This document shows, one piece after another, positions 31,380 to 41,657 of a stretch of 64,000 nt of DNA. Origin of the DNA: JASGKO01 sp049840595 (GTDB taxonomy: Bacteria > Verrucomicrobiota > Verrucomicrobiia > Chthoniobacterales > Chthoniobacteraceae); the NCBI GenBank assembly GCA_049840595.1, contig JASGKO010000018.1, forward strand, positions 62,001-126,000. Reading direction: 5' to 3'. How positions within the stretch are numbered: position 1 is the first letter of the stretch; each line of letters opens with the position of its first letter. Made by a program: the position numbers and the translations under genes. Under the pieces are notes generated by a model. It searched no databases. It saw nothing but the letters and a program-made list of their open reading frames with translations, and had not been told where the DNA came from.

Positions 31380-33319
31380 TGGATTACGCCGTTTATCTCC
31401 TGTTCCGCCTCGCGATGGCCATTTTCGCCATCCTCCCCGTTGCGCTGATTTTTCGCGTCGGGCAGTTCGGCGGCTGGGTGGCGTGGATGCTGGCGCGCCC
31501 CTATCGCGCGCTCGCCCAGGCCAATATGCGCATCGCCTTCGGAGGCGAGAAAACCGACGCGGAGATCAAGCAACTCGCGCGCGCCCATTTCATGAACCTC
31601 GGCGCCAACCTGCTCTGCGCGCCCAAGCTCAATAGCATGACCTACGAGCAAATGCGCCTGTGCGTGGAGGTGGAGAATTCCGACGCCTTCCAGGCCGCCA
31701 TTTCCAAAGGCAAGGGCGTCGTCGGCGTCGTCAACCACATTGGCAACTGGGAGCTCTACGTCCGCATGCCCGAGCTGGTCAAAGGCGACAAATTTTCCAC
31801 CATCTACCAGAAGCTCGGCAACAAGTATATCGACGCCCACGTCCGCAAAACGCGGTCTCGCTATTCCGTCGAGCCGTTCGAGCGCAAGGAGGGCTTTAGC
31901 GGGCCCACCAAGTTCCTGCGCGAGGGCGGCGTCCTCGGCGTCCTGGTCGATCAGCACGCCGGCGATGCCGGGGTCTGGACTCCACTCTTCGGGCGGCTCG
32001 CCTCCACTTCGCCGCTCGCCGCCACGCTCGCCCTGCGCACCGGGGCCGCCCTCTTTCCCATCGCGGTCTATACGACCGGCGTCGGACGCTGGAAAATGGT
32101 TTTCGACCAGGTGCTCGATCCCGCCGGGGCTGGCGTTGAGCAGATGACCGCCCGCATCAATCAAGTGCTCGAGCGCCAGATCCGCGTCTCGCCGCCGGAT
32201 TGGTTCTGGGTCCACAATCGCTGGAAAACCCCGCGGCCCAAGTTTCTCCTTTCCAGCTACAAGCGCGGCATCGAGTGGCCCGATGGTTTCGATCCCGCCA
32301 CGCAACGCCCGTTTCGCATCCTCATTCGCTCCACCAACTGGCTGGGCGACGCCGTGATGAGCGTGCCCGCCGTCCGCGCCATCAAGCGCGGTCGCCCCGA
32401 TGCCCGGGTCACTATGCTCGTCCCGGAGAAGCTCGCCGATTTCTGGGCGCACGTCGCCGAGGTGGACGAAGTAATCACCATCGCCAAAAAGGAAAGCCCC
32501 TTCGCCGTCGCGAAAAAACTGCGCGCGCACTTCTTCGACGTCGCCGTGCTCTTCCCCAACTCGCTCCGCACCGGCCTTGAGGTCTTCCTCGCCGGGATTC
32601 CCCGCCGGGTCGGCTACGCCGGGCATCAGCGCGTCTGGCTGCTCAACCAGGTCGTCGAGCGCGCCCCGCGCAATGGCCCGCCGCGTCACCAGATGTTCGA
32701 TTACCTCGACCTCGCCCACGCCATCGGCGCGGCCCGCGAAGACATGTGGCCCGCTGCCCAGCCGCCCATCCAGCCTGGGCCGCCCGAGCCGACCGAAGGA
32801 AAGCGTCGCCTCCGCCTCGGCCTCTGCCCCGGTGCCGAGTACGGCCCCGCCAAACGCTGGCTCCCCGAGCGCTACGGCGCCGCGGCGAAAATCGTGCAGG
32901 AAACCGTCGATTGCGAATGGATCCTCTTCGGCGTCGAAGGCGACAAACCCGTCGCCGCCAAAATTTTCCAGGACCTCGACGGCAAGTGCACCAACCTCGT
33001 CGGGAAAACGACCCTCACCCAGCTCATCGACGAGTTGCGCCAGTGTGACCTGCTCCTCACCAACGACACCGGCACCATGCACCTCGCCGCCTTCTTCGGC
33101 GTCCCCGTCGTCGCCATCTTCGGTTCCACCGAGCCCGCCCTCACCGGCCCCGTCGGCGGCCGTCCCCGCGTCGTCCGCCATCACGTGGAATGCAGCCCCT
33201 GCTTCCTCCGCGACTGCCCCCTCGACTTCCGCTGCATGACCTCCATCACCGCCGACCAAGTCGCCACCGCCGTCCTCGCCGAGCTCGGCCTCCCCCAGCC
33301 GCAAAAAGCCGGGGTCTGA
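31379..33319 (+). CDS. Bifunctional lipid A-type acyltransferase / GT9 heptosyltransferase fusion
   Basis: A 646-residue protein with two domains. Residues about 1-300 match lipid A late acyltransferases (LpxL/LpxM/HtrB): an N-terminal membrane segment, the catalytic HX4E motif in NHIGNWE (about residue 120) and LGVLVDQHAGDAGVW. From about 310 onward is a GT9 enzyme: ILIRSTNWLGDAVMSVPAVRAI, LCPGAEYGPAKRWLPERY, LLTNDTGTMHLAAFFGVPVVAIFGSTEPALTG. The join is in one uninterrupted frame. One polypeptide could thus acylate lipid A and add a core sugar. These steps are done by separate proteins in enterobacteria. Confidence 0.88.
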   Translation: MDYAVYLLFRLAMAIFAILPVALIFRVGQFGGWVAWMLARPYRALAQANMRIAFGGEKTDAEIKQLARAHFMNLGANLLCAPKLNSMTYEQMRLCVEVENSDAFQAAISKGKGVVGVVNHIGNWELYVRMPELVKGDKFSTIYQKLGNKYIDAHVRKTRSRYSVEPFERKEGFSGPTKFLREGGVLGVLVDQHAGDAGVWTPLFGRLASTSPLAATLALRTGAALFPIAVYTTGVGRWKMVFDQVLDPAGAGVEQMTARINQVLERQIRVSPPDWFWVHNRWKTPRPKFLLSSYKRGIEWPDGFDPATQRPFRILIRSTNWLGDAVMSVPAVRAIKRGRPDARVTMLVPEKLADFWAHVAEVDEVITIAKKESPFAVAKKLRAHFFDVAVLFPNSLRTGLEVFLAGIPRRVGYAGHQRVWLLNQVVERAPRNGPPRHQMFDYLDLAHAIGAAREDMWPAAQPPIQPGPPEPTEGKRRLRLGLCPGAEYGPAKRWLPERYGAAAKIVQETVDCEWILFGVEGDKPVAAKIFQDLDGKCTNLVGKTTLTQLIDELRQCDLLLTNDTGTMHLAAFFGVPVVAIFGSTEPALTGPVGGRPRVVRHHVECSPCFLRDCPLDFRCMTSITADQVATAVLAELGLPQPQKAGV

Positions 33320-33485
33320 CCCGCGCCGCCCCGGCTGCCCACCGCCGGGAGCATCGCTCGAAACAAATGATGGAGATGCTTCAATCCGGCTTTTCTTCGG
33401 TTTTTTATGGCTCGATACAAAACCAGCCCCTGCTCGTTGAGGCGGTATTGAGGCGATGGAATGGACGAGATGGACGGAATGGACC

Positions 33486-34076
33486 CTATGGACGGTTGGA
33501 TCGGCGGCGGTTGGAGCGAATTCGATAGAGGCGCTCCGTGAAACCGCCTTCTTTTTCAAAGGTGGCGGCCAGCGAGGCAATCTGTCGGTCCAGGAGGGCG
33601 CTGGCCACGCCAATCAGGACGAGGGTGGCGTTGGCGGCCAGCTCGGAGTAGGTGTCCTGTCCAGATCGTCCATTCTGTCCATGCTGCTCCCTTACCCAGG
33701 CGGCCACTCCATCGGCCGTGCGATAGCGCCGGGCGACCAGCGCCTTGCGCCGCGGGTCAGTCTCGGGCCAGAGCGCCAGCTTCCGGTGGCGTAGAAAATC
33801 TTCATAATCGAGCCGCAATTCCTCCAGGCTGGCCCGGGCCACTTGAGTCAGCTTCAGTTCCATCTTTTTGGAAGTGGCACTGACCTCGCTGCCCTCGGCA
33901 ATGTTTTGCACGCCACTTCGGGCGGCCTGCACCATTTGATCATGAGTGCGGCTGCGTGGATCAATATAGCGATCGCAAAAGCGGATGGTCAGGTCATAGC
34001 ACAATTGGGCGATCTGAAAGCTCTTCAACTTCCGGTAACCGCCGTGCTGGGGAAGAAGTGAATCATCAGCCATCAT
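33486..34076 (-). CDS. Four-helix bundle protein (S23/IVS-like)
   Basis: About 196 residues from the ATG at 34076. The segment KSFQIAQLCYDLTIRFCDRYIDP...DQMVQAARSGVQNIAEGSEV...KMELKLTQVARASLEELRLDYEDFL is diagnostic of the four-helix-bundle family first found in 23S rRNA intervening sequences. A less conserved helical tail extends about 80 residues further. Function is unknown; these genes are frequent beside diversity-prone loci. Upstream codons to 34250 do not look protein-like. Confidence 0.8.
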   Translation of the reverse strand: MMADDSLLPQHGGYRKLKSFQIAQLCYDLTIRFCDRYIDPRSRTHDQMVQAARSGVQNIAEGSEVSATSKKMELKLTQVARASLEELRLDYEDFLRHRKLALWPETDPRRKALVARRYRTADGVAAWVREQHGQNGRSGQDTYSELAANATLVLIGVASALLDRQIASLAATFEKEGGFTERLYRIRSNRRRSNRP

Positions 34077-34248
34077 TTTTACCCATGAATACCGGGGTTG
34101 ATTGGAGCAAAAGGACGGGGCAGGAGCAATCTTATTTGGGTCTGGTCGCCTGCCTTTGCGGTGGTCGCTTTCCTGGTGTCGGGGGATGGTGGAGAACCTC
34201 CCCGGAGTTTGAGATTTCTGAAAAGCTGGGGGCAGACATGATGCTGGC

Positions 34249-34548
34249 ATGGCAGGAAGGATCCGGCTTGAGTGTGAAGGAGCTTATTGCCATGTGGTGG
34301 TCCAGGGAAATCGCCGGGAAGCGATCTACGCGGATCGTGAGGACCGGTTGTTTTTCCTGAAAACCTTGAGCGAAGCGTGTGAAAAAACGGGCTGGCAGGT
34401 GCAGGCTTGGGTTTTGATGAGCGGGATGATCTTGGAGCGGACGACGATGAGGATGGATTGGATCGCAAAGGAACTGGGGATGAAGAGCCCCGCAAAGGTG
34501 AGCCAGCAACTGCGCCGCCAGCGAAAGGAGCATCTCCAAAACAGATAA
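34249..34548 (+). pseudogene. Remnant of a REP-associated (Y1/TnpA_REP) transposase
   Basis: About 99 residues. The N-terminus RIRLECEGAYCHVVVQGNRREAI...LFFLKTLSEACEKTGWQVQAWVLMS matches the start of IS200-like Y1 REP transposases. It is then joined directly to the usual C-terminal DWIAKELGMKSPAKVSQQLRR. The intervening catalytic part (HUH motif NHxH and the Tyr) is missing, so this is an internally deleted, inactive copy. Such enzymes are linked with movement of REP-type palindromes, of which this window has several. Confidence 0.7.
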
Positions 34549-34792
34549 TGAGACCGCCGGACAAGATTTGTCGCCGGAGTCCTACTTCTCAGCAATCTAC
34601 GCCCCAGCTAGAAAAGGCTTTTATTTTCCGCAAAATGGCAGGCTGATTCCCCCGATCCAACCGCAAATCCCCACCCAATCCGTGTTATTCGCGAAATCTG
34701 CGGTTAAATGCCCTTCCCCTCCAGCCACCAAACCCGCTATAACCCCTGCTTCAGGCCGGCTGGAAACTTTACCATCTTCACGGAGCGCAAAA

Positions 34793-37433
34793 ATGGATCA
34801 ATCCCATCTCACCCCCCATGAAATCGCGGAACAACGCATCCAGGAAGCGTTGTTGAACGGAGATTTAAAGCTCGATCTATCCGGCATCGGATTAACAGAG
34901 TTTCCCTCTCAATTGGATAGACTGTCCCATCTGCTCCTTTTCGATCTCTCCAACAACCTGATCACTGCCATCCCGGAGGCGCTTGGAGCGCTCGCCAGCC
35001 TGCAAACGCTTTACCTCCACAGCAACCAGATCACCGCCATCCCGGAGGCGCTTGGAACGCTCGCCAACCTGCAAGAGCTTTACCTCTCCAGCAACCAGAT
35101 CACCGCCATCCCGGAGGCGCTTGGAACGCTCGCCAACCTGCAAGAGCTTTACCTCTCCGAAAATCCCTATCTCCGTTTCCCTCCTTACGATATCGCAGAA
35201 CTAGGCAGCGTTGCAACGATCCGCTATCTCCGTGCCGTTTCCGAGGAAACCAAAACCGTCTGGGAATCCAAGCTGCTGCTGGTCGGCGAAGGCAAGGCCG
35301 GTAAAACATGGCTCTACGAGGCGCTAAACGGGCGGTTGGGCGGCGGCAACAGGCGGGAAGATGATGGCACCATCGGCATCGAGATCGGCCCGCTGGATCT
35401 CCCGCATCCAGAGAAGCCCGACGTTACCCTGCACCTGAATGCCTGGGACTTCGCCGGGCAGACGATCAACCACGCCTCGCACCAATTCTTCTTTAGCAGC
35501 CGCGCGCTGTTCCTGCTGGTTTGGAATGCTCGGGCGGGCATTGAAGATGGCAAGGTCAACAAGTGGCTCACGAACATCAAAGATCGTGCGCCGGGGGCAA
35601 AGGTGATACTGGTTGCCACGCAGTGGGATTCCCCACGCTCGGACTACGCCAGAATCGAGCTGCGCAAGAGTTTCCCTCAAATCGTAGAAGCCATTGAGGT
35701 GGATAGCAAGACGGGGACTGGAATCGAGGCGTTGAAAACGCTGGTGGCAGAGCACGCAGCCACGCTGCCGCTGATGGGGCTGCGATGGCCCGCCGCATGG
35801 TGGAATGCCGTGGAGATACTGCGGGCAAAACGATCCACCATGCCCTACACCAGCCTGGGTGAAGTACGCCGCATCTTCGATGACTGCGGTGTCTCGGAGG
35901 ATGCGTGCAAGGTGCTGATCAACTGGCTGCATGAGCTGGGCGAAATCCTGCATTACGAGAAGCCCGCCGCGCTGGCAGGCAGCGTGGTGCTCGATCCGCA
36001 ATGGGTGACGAAGCACGTGGGCCAGGTGCTTGCCAGCCCGATGGTGGGCGAGAACAAGGGCATCGTGACGCAGGAATGCCTGACCCAGATCTGGGCAGAT
36101 CACGATGAGGGGGTGCGCAACTTCCTGCTTACGCTGATGGATGCCTTCGACCTTGCGTATCCCATTCCCGATGACGATCAGAACCGCAGTCTGGTAGTGG
36201 AGCGCCTGCCGGTGGATCGGGTGGATTATTCGCAACTTTGGAGTCCGATGAGCAGCGCCCCGGAATTGCGGCTCCGCCTGCGTCCAGAGAGTATCCTGCC
36301 CGGTATTCCAACATGGTTCATCGCCCGCTGCCATCGTTTCACCCAGGGGCTGCACTGGCGGAATGGCGTGCTCTTTGGAGACGCGCAAAAGGAGCCGCGA
36401 CACCTGGCGTTGGTGGAGGCGAATGAGTTTGAGCGCACGGTGGATTTCACGGTGCGCGGGCCGCAGCCCTACTCCTTCATGCCGCTGCTCATGGATGGCT
36501 TCTTTGCGACCGTGGATAAGCGTTACCCGGGACTGAAGATCAAACGCATGGTGCCCTGCCCAGGCACCAAGGAGGACGGCAATTCTTGTAGCTATGAGTT
36601 TCTGGTAGAGGATTTGGAAAACCGCATCTATCCCAAGAGCAAAGGCAAAAAACCCAAACCCACCATCGAATGCCCGCGTTGCGATACGGATCACAAAGTT
36701 CTTGATCTCCTGCAAGGCGCACGACTTTCGCCCGATATGCTGGAAATCTCGCGAGATGTGCTGGTCGCGGAGTTGGGCCGAGTCGAAGCCAACATTGGAA
36801 AAAGGATGAGCGAGGAATTCGCAGGGCTGCGGATGTGGTGGCAGGTGGAGTTTATCCGGCAGTGGAATGCCCAGCAGATGATCGTAGAGCACAGTTGCCC
36901 ATCCGTGCTGGCTATTTACCCGTTGGATGGCGGTAGTCTGATCCACGCTCCGAAGCTGCGCGTGCAGCTCTACTGCATGCACCCGGGCGGCTGGCATTCC
37001 ATCGGAACGAACGGACGCTGTGAATTCGCTCCCAAACGGGAAGGCTTGGTAAAAGCCGCGTCGTTTCTGAAAAAGTGGGCGGGATGGATCGCGCCTGCTG
37101 CATCACTCCTCGGTGCTGCGGCACCCGTGGTCGGGCCTGCCATAAAGATGGCAAAGGATGGAATCGAAACCTTGAAAGACGAATTGGGAGCTGACGCAGA
37201 AGGCACTGGAGCAGTTCGACAAGTTGCCGAATTCACCGAGCGAAATCCATCCGAATACGCCGTCGAAGACAAAAGCGCGAGGGAGTTTGAACGTGACGGT
37301 CTCGCAGGTCTCAAGCAATTGCTCGATTCGCTGGATTTCCCCAAAGAGCCGTATGGCGGGTTCGAAGCGCTGGCTCTCACCGGAAGAGCACGTTCTGTGG
37401 CTCTGCCCCGAGCATTTTCCAAAGGAAGGCTGA
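34793..37433 (+). CDS. ROCO-family protein: leucine-rich repeats, Roc GTPase and COR domain
   Basis: About 880 residues from the ATG at 34793. N-terminal LRRs (about residues 25-125) include three near-identical 23-residue units [20 protein letters not shown]. The Roc GTPase follows with P-loop [10 protein letters not shown]3 WDFAGQ and G4 TQWD in place of the usual NKxD. A COR domain comes next (with [13 protein letters not shown]). A Cys-containing region ([12 protein letters not shown]) and a helical tail follow. The long frame runs to 37447, but a single-base shift near 37355 gives the lineage-typical ending [21 protein letters not shown] at 37433. ROCO proteins act as dimeric GTPases; the bacterial role is unclear. 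Confidence 0.87.
34960..35160 (+). repeat. 69-bp tandem repeats coding LRR units
   Basis: Three successive 69-bp units (ACCAGATCACCGCCATCCCG, then GAGGCGCTTGGAACGCTCGC) nearly identical in DNA as well as protein. Each encodes one leucine-rich repeat. Nucleotide identity implies recent duplication or ongoing homogenisation. Confidence 0.85.
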
Positions 37434-37859
37434 TGGGCTCTCTGTAACGGTCTGGAAGCCGGGTTGACGCCCGGGTGAAGGGGGCGGTCCGTGCATCCGT
37501 GCAGAGCGAGTGGCGGGTTCGATGCAGCAGGGGGGGCAGCTTGCGATTGACGGTCGGCAAGTCGGTCGCTTCATCCGCTGGTGCCATGGGCGGCGGAGTT
37601 GCGCAGACAAGAGGCATTCCAGTCGGGAAACTGGAACGAGGGGGAAAGGGGAAGATGAACCGCGACGGATGCGGCGGGCGCGGTGTGGGAGGGGCTTGGG
37701 GCGGGTGGCTTGGGTGGAACGGGAGGGCTTTGCGCCGGCTGGTCTTTTGGCGTTTGGCCTGATATGAGGGGATGTTGCCGGGATGGATTAAGAGCAAGAC
37801 AAAGAGGAAGAAAGGGGAATGGCGGGGGGCTACGAGGTAAGCGGGTGGAGAAGTCGAAG
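37434..37859. other. G-rich intergenic stretch, no gene recognised
   Basis: About 425 bp between the ROCO gene and the remains of fdhD. Short open frames on both strands are low-complexity Gly/Arg-rich and resemble nothing known. No clear promoter, hairpin or repeat was seen. Confidence 0.5.
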
Positions 37860-38698
37860 TGGCCTCCACCGCCGCTTCGTCAACCTGGTCGCGGAAGATG
37901 CGGTTCCGGCCGGGGCCGGAGTAGATGTTGAACCGGTGGTTGCGCACGAAGCCGACCAGGGTGGCGTGGAAATGGCGGGCCATTTCGACCGCGAGGCTGG
38001 AGGGGGCGCCCACGGCGGCGACCATCGGGATGCCGGCCATGAGTGCTTTTTGCATGAGCTCGAAGCTGACCCGGCCGCTCGAGGAACAGGATGGTGCGAC
38101 TGGCGGGGAGTTTTCCGGCGAGGAAGAGCTTCGCCAATCAGCCGGTCCACGGCGTTGTGCCTTCCCACGTCCTCGCGGATGCTGAGGCAGACTTCCCCTC
38201 CGCATCGAAAAGCGCGGCGGCGTGCAGGCCCCCGGTATCGGCGAAGAGGCGCTGCTTTTCCCGCAGGGTCTTCGGCATCTCGTGGATGGTCGCGAAGGAG
38301 ATTTGCGGCTCGTTCTTGGTCAAAGACCATTGGGCCTGCGTTTGCAGGGCGGCGAGCGAGGATTTGCCGCACACGCCGCAACTGGAGGTGGTGTAGAAAT
38401 TGCGGGTCAACCGCTCCAGCTCGATGGTGACGCCCGGTTTCAACGCGACTTCGATCACGTTGGGATTACTGTCGTCCTGGTCGGTCGTGATTCGTTCGAT
38501 CTGTCCCGCCTCGTGGATCAGCCCCTCGGTAAAGAGAAAGCCGGCCAGCCAGTTCCTCGTCATAGCCCGGGGTGCGCATGGTGACTGAGACCCGCGCGCC
38601 GGACCCCGTTGATTTCCCCGATTGAAAATCACCCGGATTTCCAATGGTTCCTCCTCCACCACTCGATCGGTCGCTTGCGAGCAATCGGCACCCGCCAC
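37860..38698 (-). pseudogene. fdhD: FdhD formate dehydrogenase accessory sulfurtransferase, at least four frame breaks
   Basis: Reading the minus strand across frames recovers a complete FdhD order: EEEPLEIRVI, VTMRTPGYDEELA, GFLFTEGLIHEAGQIERI, the catalytic [54 protein letters not shown], and [16 protein letters not shown]. FdhD transfers sulfur from IscS to the molybdenum cofactor of formate dehydrogenase. At least four single-base frame changes are needed (near 38,590, 38,560, 38,190 and 38,110). Either the gene is decaying or this segment has poor consensus; other genes nearby show the same defect. No formate dehydrogenase gene is adjacent. Confidence 0.8.
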
Positions 38699-38824
38699 GC
38701 GGTAGATCGATACAAGAATCTTCGTCAGGCATAATTATGGAAAATATAAACCAAACTCCAAAGGGCAATATACCCTTAAAATCACTTCGTTTCCCATTCC
38801 AAAGGTGGGCGCATTTTTATTTAA

Positions 38825-39096
38825 GAGCCGGTGAAAAAATGAGGCAGGGGTGCGCGGGAGGGAGGGAAAAACGGGGGCTGGCCAGGCGAGAGCGACGCGC
38901 AGAGCCGTGCGCTCTGCAAGGAGCGAACCACGCCGCCAGCGCCCGTTTTCCCCCCGCCCCGCAGGGTTGGCGACTGCATCGGGCCGTCCGGCGTTGCTCC
39001 TCGGTCACAGATCCCTGCGGATATGCTCCCCTCGTCGCGCCTTGGCCGGCCCGATGCAGTCGCCAACGCACCCTTGCCTCATTTTTTCACCGGCTC
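38825..39096. mobile_element. MITE-like element with 30-bp terminal inverted repeats
   Basis: The left end GAGCCGGTGAAAAAATGAGG (extending to 38854) and the right end (39067-39096) are inverse complements at 29 of 30 positions. A second nested pair lies inside: GGCGACTGCATCGGGCCG at about 38970 and CGGCCCGATGCAGTCGCC at about 39047. There is no coding capacity. A further copy of the outer arm, GAGCCGGTGAAAAAATTCGC, begins at 39101 immediately outside the right end, suggesting a second partial element or tandem insertion. Confidence 0.75.
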
Positions 39097-39160
39097 CTGA
39101 GAGCCGGTGAAAAAATTCGCCGTGCTTGCACCGACGGTTGCATGCTGCCAGATAAGGCGC

Positions 39161-39969
39161 ATGGCGGTCGCCAAATATCTCAAAGTTTTCGACATCGGCC
39201 TGCAGAATACCTTCGTTTACCGCTGGAATTTTCTGCTGCGTTCGGTCTTTGGCCTCGTGCCGCTGGCGGGGACGGTGTTCATCTGGCGCGCCATTTTCGA
39301 GGCCCGGGGCGAAAATGTCGCCGGCTACGATTACGCGGGGATGATCTTCTACTTCCTGATGGTGCTGCTGGTGGACAACCTGGTGACGCCAACCGAGGAC
39401 GAATGGCAGATCGCGGCGGATATTCGCGACGGGCAGATCAATTCCTTTCTCACCAAGCCGATGCATTACCTGAGCTACCGGATCACGCTCTTTGCCAGCT
39501 ACCGGCTGCTCTACACGCTGGTGACGCTGCCGCTGGTGGCGGGGATTTTTTGCGTGTTTCATGATTATGTGGTGCTGCCGCAGCACTGGTGGACGTGGCC
39601 GGCGGCTCTGCTCTCGACGGCGATGGCGGGGATGATCCAGTTTTTCCTCGCCTACTCGCTGGCGATGCTCGCCTTCTGGATTTTGGAGATTTCCACGATC
39701 GTCTTCATCTTTTTTCTCCTTCGAGTATTTCCTGAGCGGCCAGCTTTTCCCGCTCGACCTGATGCCGCACTGGCTGCAGGGCGCGCTGCACTGGATGCCC
39801 TTTTCGTATGAACTGTATTTCCCGGTCTCCGTCTTTCTGGAGCGTCGACCAGGGGGCCGATCTGTGGCAGGGGCTGGGGATTCAGGCGATGTGGCTGGCG
39901 ATCATGTATGGGGTGGCGCAACTGATGTGGCGACGCGGGGTGAGGCTTTACCCGGCGGTGGGGGGCTAG
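39161..39969 (+). CDS. ABC-2 family permease (DUF990-like), first of pair, frameshifted
   Basis: About 269 residues after repair. It starts MAVAKYLKVFDIGLQNTFVYRWNF and has about six hydrophobic helices, with GYDYAGMIFYFLMVLLVDNLVT and DIRDGQINSFLTKPMHYL, the latter typical of DUF990/ABC-2 permeases. The frame changes near 39,720 (then FEYFLSGQLFPLDLMPHW) and 39,840 (then GADLWQGLGIQAMWLAIMYG). It ends one base before the ATG of the second permease. Such pairs usually follow an ATPase gene; here the upstream side is the MITE-like element and broken fdhD, so the ATPase is missing or elsewhere. Confidence 0.75.
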
Positions 39970-40776
39970 ATGAGCACGCTGCAACGATACGCGGGGATTT
40001 ACCGGATCATGTGGCGCAATTCGCTGATCCGGGAGATGAACTTCAAGGCGAACTTTCTCCTCTGGATGCTGGTGGAGATGCTCTGGTTCTTCGGGCAGAT
40101 CGTGTTCATCAACGTGCTCTTCGGCTATGTGAACACGATCGGCGACTGGACGAAATGGGAGGTGGTGTTGCTGATAGGCACCCACCAGATCATCGGGCAG
40201 ATTTTCCAGGCGTTCTTCTATGTGAACGTGGCCAACCTGCCGGAATTGATCCGTACGGGGCGGCTGGACATCATGCTCCTGCAGCCGGTGGATACGCAGT
40301 TTGCGGTCTGCACCCGGCAGTTCGGGCTGGACAATATCGTGAACGTCGTGGTCGGTGTCGCCGATCGTGTCGTTTTCGCTGTTCCAGTTGCACCTGATTC
40401 CCTCCGCGGTGCAGGTCGGGTTGTATCTGGTGGCGGTGGCGTGTGGGGTGGCGATCCACTATTCGATGACATGTTTGGACTGGCGACGATGAGCTTCTGG
40501 ATCGTGCGCGCGCAGGGGCTCATCCATGGCTATTACAATCTCTTTAATATCGCGCGCTACCCGAGGGCGGTCTTCTCTGGAATCTTCCGTTGGATTTTCA
40601 GCTGGATCATCCCTGTGTTGGTGGTGGCGAATGTCCCGGCAGAACTGCTGGTGCGGCCCTTTACCCAGCCGTGGGGGGCACTGGCCCATCTGGCCGCTGC
40701 GGCGTTGCTTGTGCTGGGGCTCGTCCGGATGTTCTGGCTTTTCGCCTTGCGCCGGTATGCCAGCACAAGTTCCTAG
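39970..40776 (+). CDS. ABC-2 family permease (DUF990-like), second of pair, frameshifted
   Basis: About 268 residues, again with about six hydrophobic helices: SLIREMNFKANFLLWMLVEMLWFFGQIVF, PELIRTGRLDIMLLQPVDTQF, and FWIVRAQGLIHGYYNLFNIARYP. Between about 40,370 and 40,470 the long frame becomes Gly-rich and non-membrane. The alternative frame there reads FSLFQLHLIPSAVQVGLYL and VAVACGVAIHY, a normal helix, so two compensating indels are likely. It forms a heterodimeric membrane unit with the preceding gene. The exported substrate is unknown. Confidence 0.75.
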   Translation: MSTLQRYAGIYRIMWRNSLIREMNFKANFLLWMLVEMLWFFGQIVFINVLFGYVNTIGDWTKWEVVLLIGTHQIIGQIFQAFFYVNVANLPELIRTGRLDIMLLQPVDTQFAVCTRQFGLDNIVNVVVGVADRVVFAVPVAPDSLRGAGRVVSGGGGVWGGDPLFDDMFGLATMSFWIVRAQGLIHGYYNLFNIARYPRAVFSGIFRWIFSWIIPVLVVANVPAELLVRPFTQPWGALAHLAAAALLVLGLVRMFWLFALRRYASTSS

Positions 40777-40985
40777 GGGGGCGGGTATAAACCTGCTTAA
40801 GCTAATGATTTGCCGTCCGATCTTGCTGAATAGACTCCAAGGAACCCCTCGCAACCTTGTTGGGCGAAAAATCTTCTGAAAATCTTCCTTTTGCCCTTGC
40901 GCGAGCGGGGAAATGCCGCTAGATATGCGCCCTCAATTTTACCGGCGACTCTGAAGCACCCTTTGGATTCCCCGCACCCTTGAAT

Positions 40986-41653
40986 ATGGCGAAAACCACA
41001 AAAACGAAAGCGAATCCCGCGACTGGCAAGGCCCAAAAAGCCACCCCTCCCGCTAAGGCGAAGTCTGCGAAAAAGCCTGCCGCCAAGGATGTGAAGGTCG
41101 TGAAAGCTGCCAAGGCCTGCTCCGGAAGAGGCTCCCAAGGTGGCTCCGAAAGCACCGGCCAAGGCGCTGACCGACGATCAGCTCTCTCCCTTCATCAAGA
41201 AGCAAAAGGAGCGCCTGCTGACGTTGCGCGACGGTATGCTCGATTCCATGAACGGCGTGGCCACGCGACAGCCTGCGCTCCCGCGCGGAAGGCAGCGAAG
41301 CCTCCGCCTTTGGCATGCACCAGGCCGATGCCGGCAGCGATGCTTATGACCGTGATTTCGCCCTGAGCCTCCTCTCGCAGGAGCAGGACGCCCTTTACGA
41401 GATCGACGAAGCGCTCAAGCGCATCGATCACGGCACCTACGGCGTTTGCGAGATGTACCGGCAAGCCGATCCCGCACGCCCGCCTGGAGGCGATTCCCTT
41501 TGCCCGTTTCACCGTTGAATGCCAGTCTTCAATCTGGAAAAACAACGCAAGATGACCCGCGTCCGGCAGCCGGTCACCTCGCTCTTCGGCCTCACTGATG
41601 ACGAAGGCGGCGATGGCGATGAAGAAGAGTCCGCACCCGATCACAAAGAATAA
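40986..41653 (+). CDS. DksA/TraR-like protein with Lys/Ala-rich N-terminus, several frameshifts
   Basis: Repairing about four frame changes gives a Lys/Ala/Pro-rich start (MAKTTKTKANPATGKAQKAT). A helical hairpin follows (ALTDDQLSPFIKKQKERLL, DAYDRDFALSLLSQEQDALY), then EIDEALKRIDHGTYGVCEMYGKPI and HARLEAIPFARFTVECQ. This is the coiled coil plus zinc-finger region of DksA/TraR proteins, which bind the RNA polymerase secondary channel; the finger keeps only some of the four Cys. It ends DDEGGDGDEEESAPDHKE, five bases before rpmG. Breaks lie near 41,115, 41,265, 41,460 and 41,530. Confidence 0.75.
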
Positions 41654-41657
41654 CTAT

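Noticed and set aside
31376..33613. 745-aa Gly/Glu-rich minus-strand frame
   Set aside because: Antisense to the acyltransferase-GT9 fusion whose motifs are unambiguous.
34960..35160. Regular 69-bp repeats considered as a CRISPR array
   Set aside because: Units are contiguous without spacers and encode leucine-rich repeats in frame.
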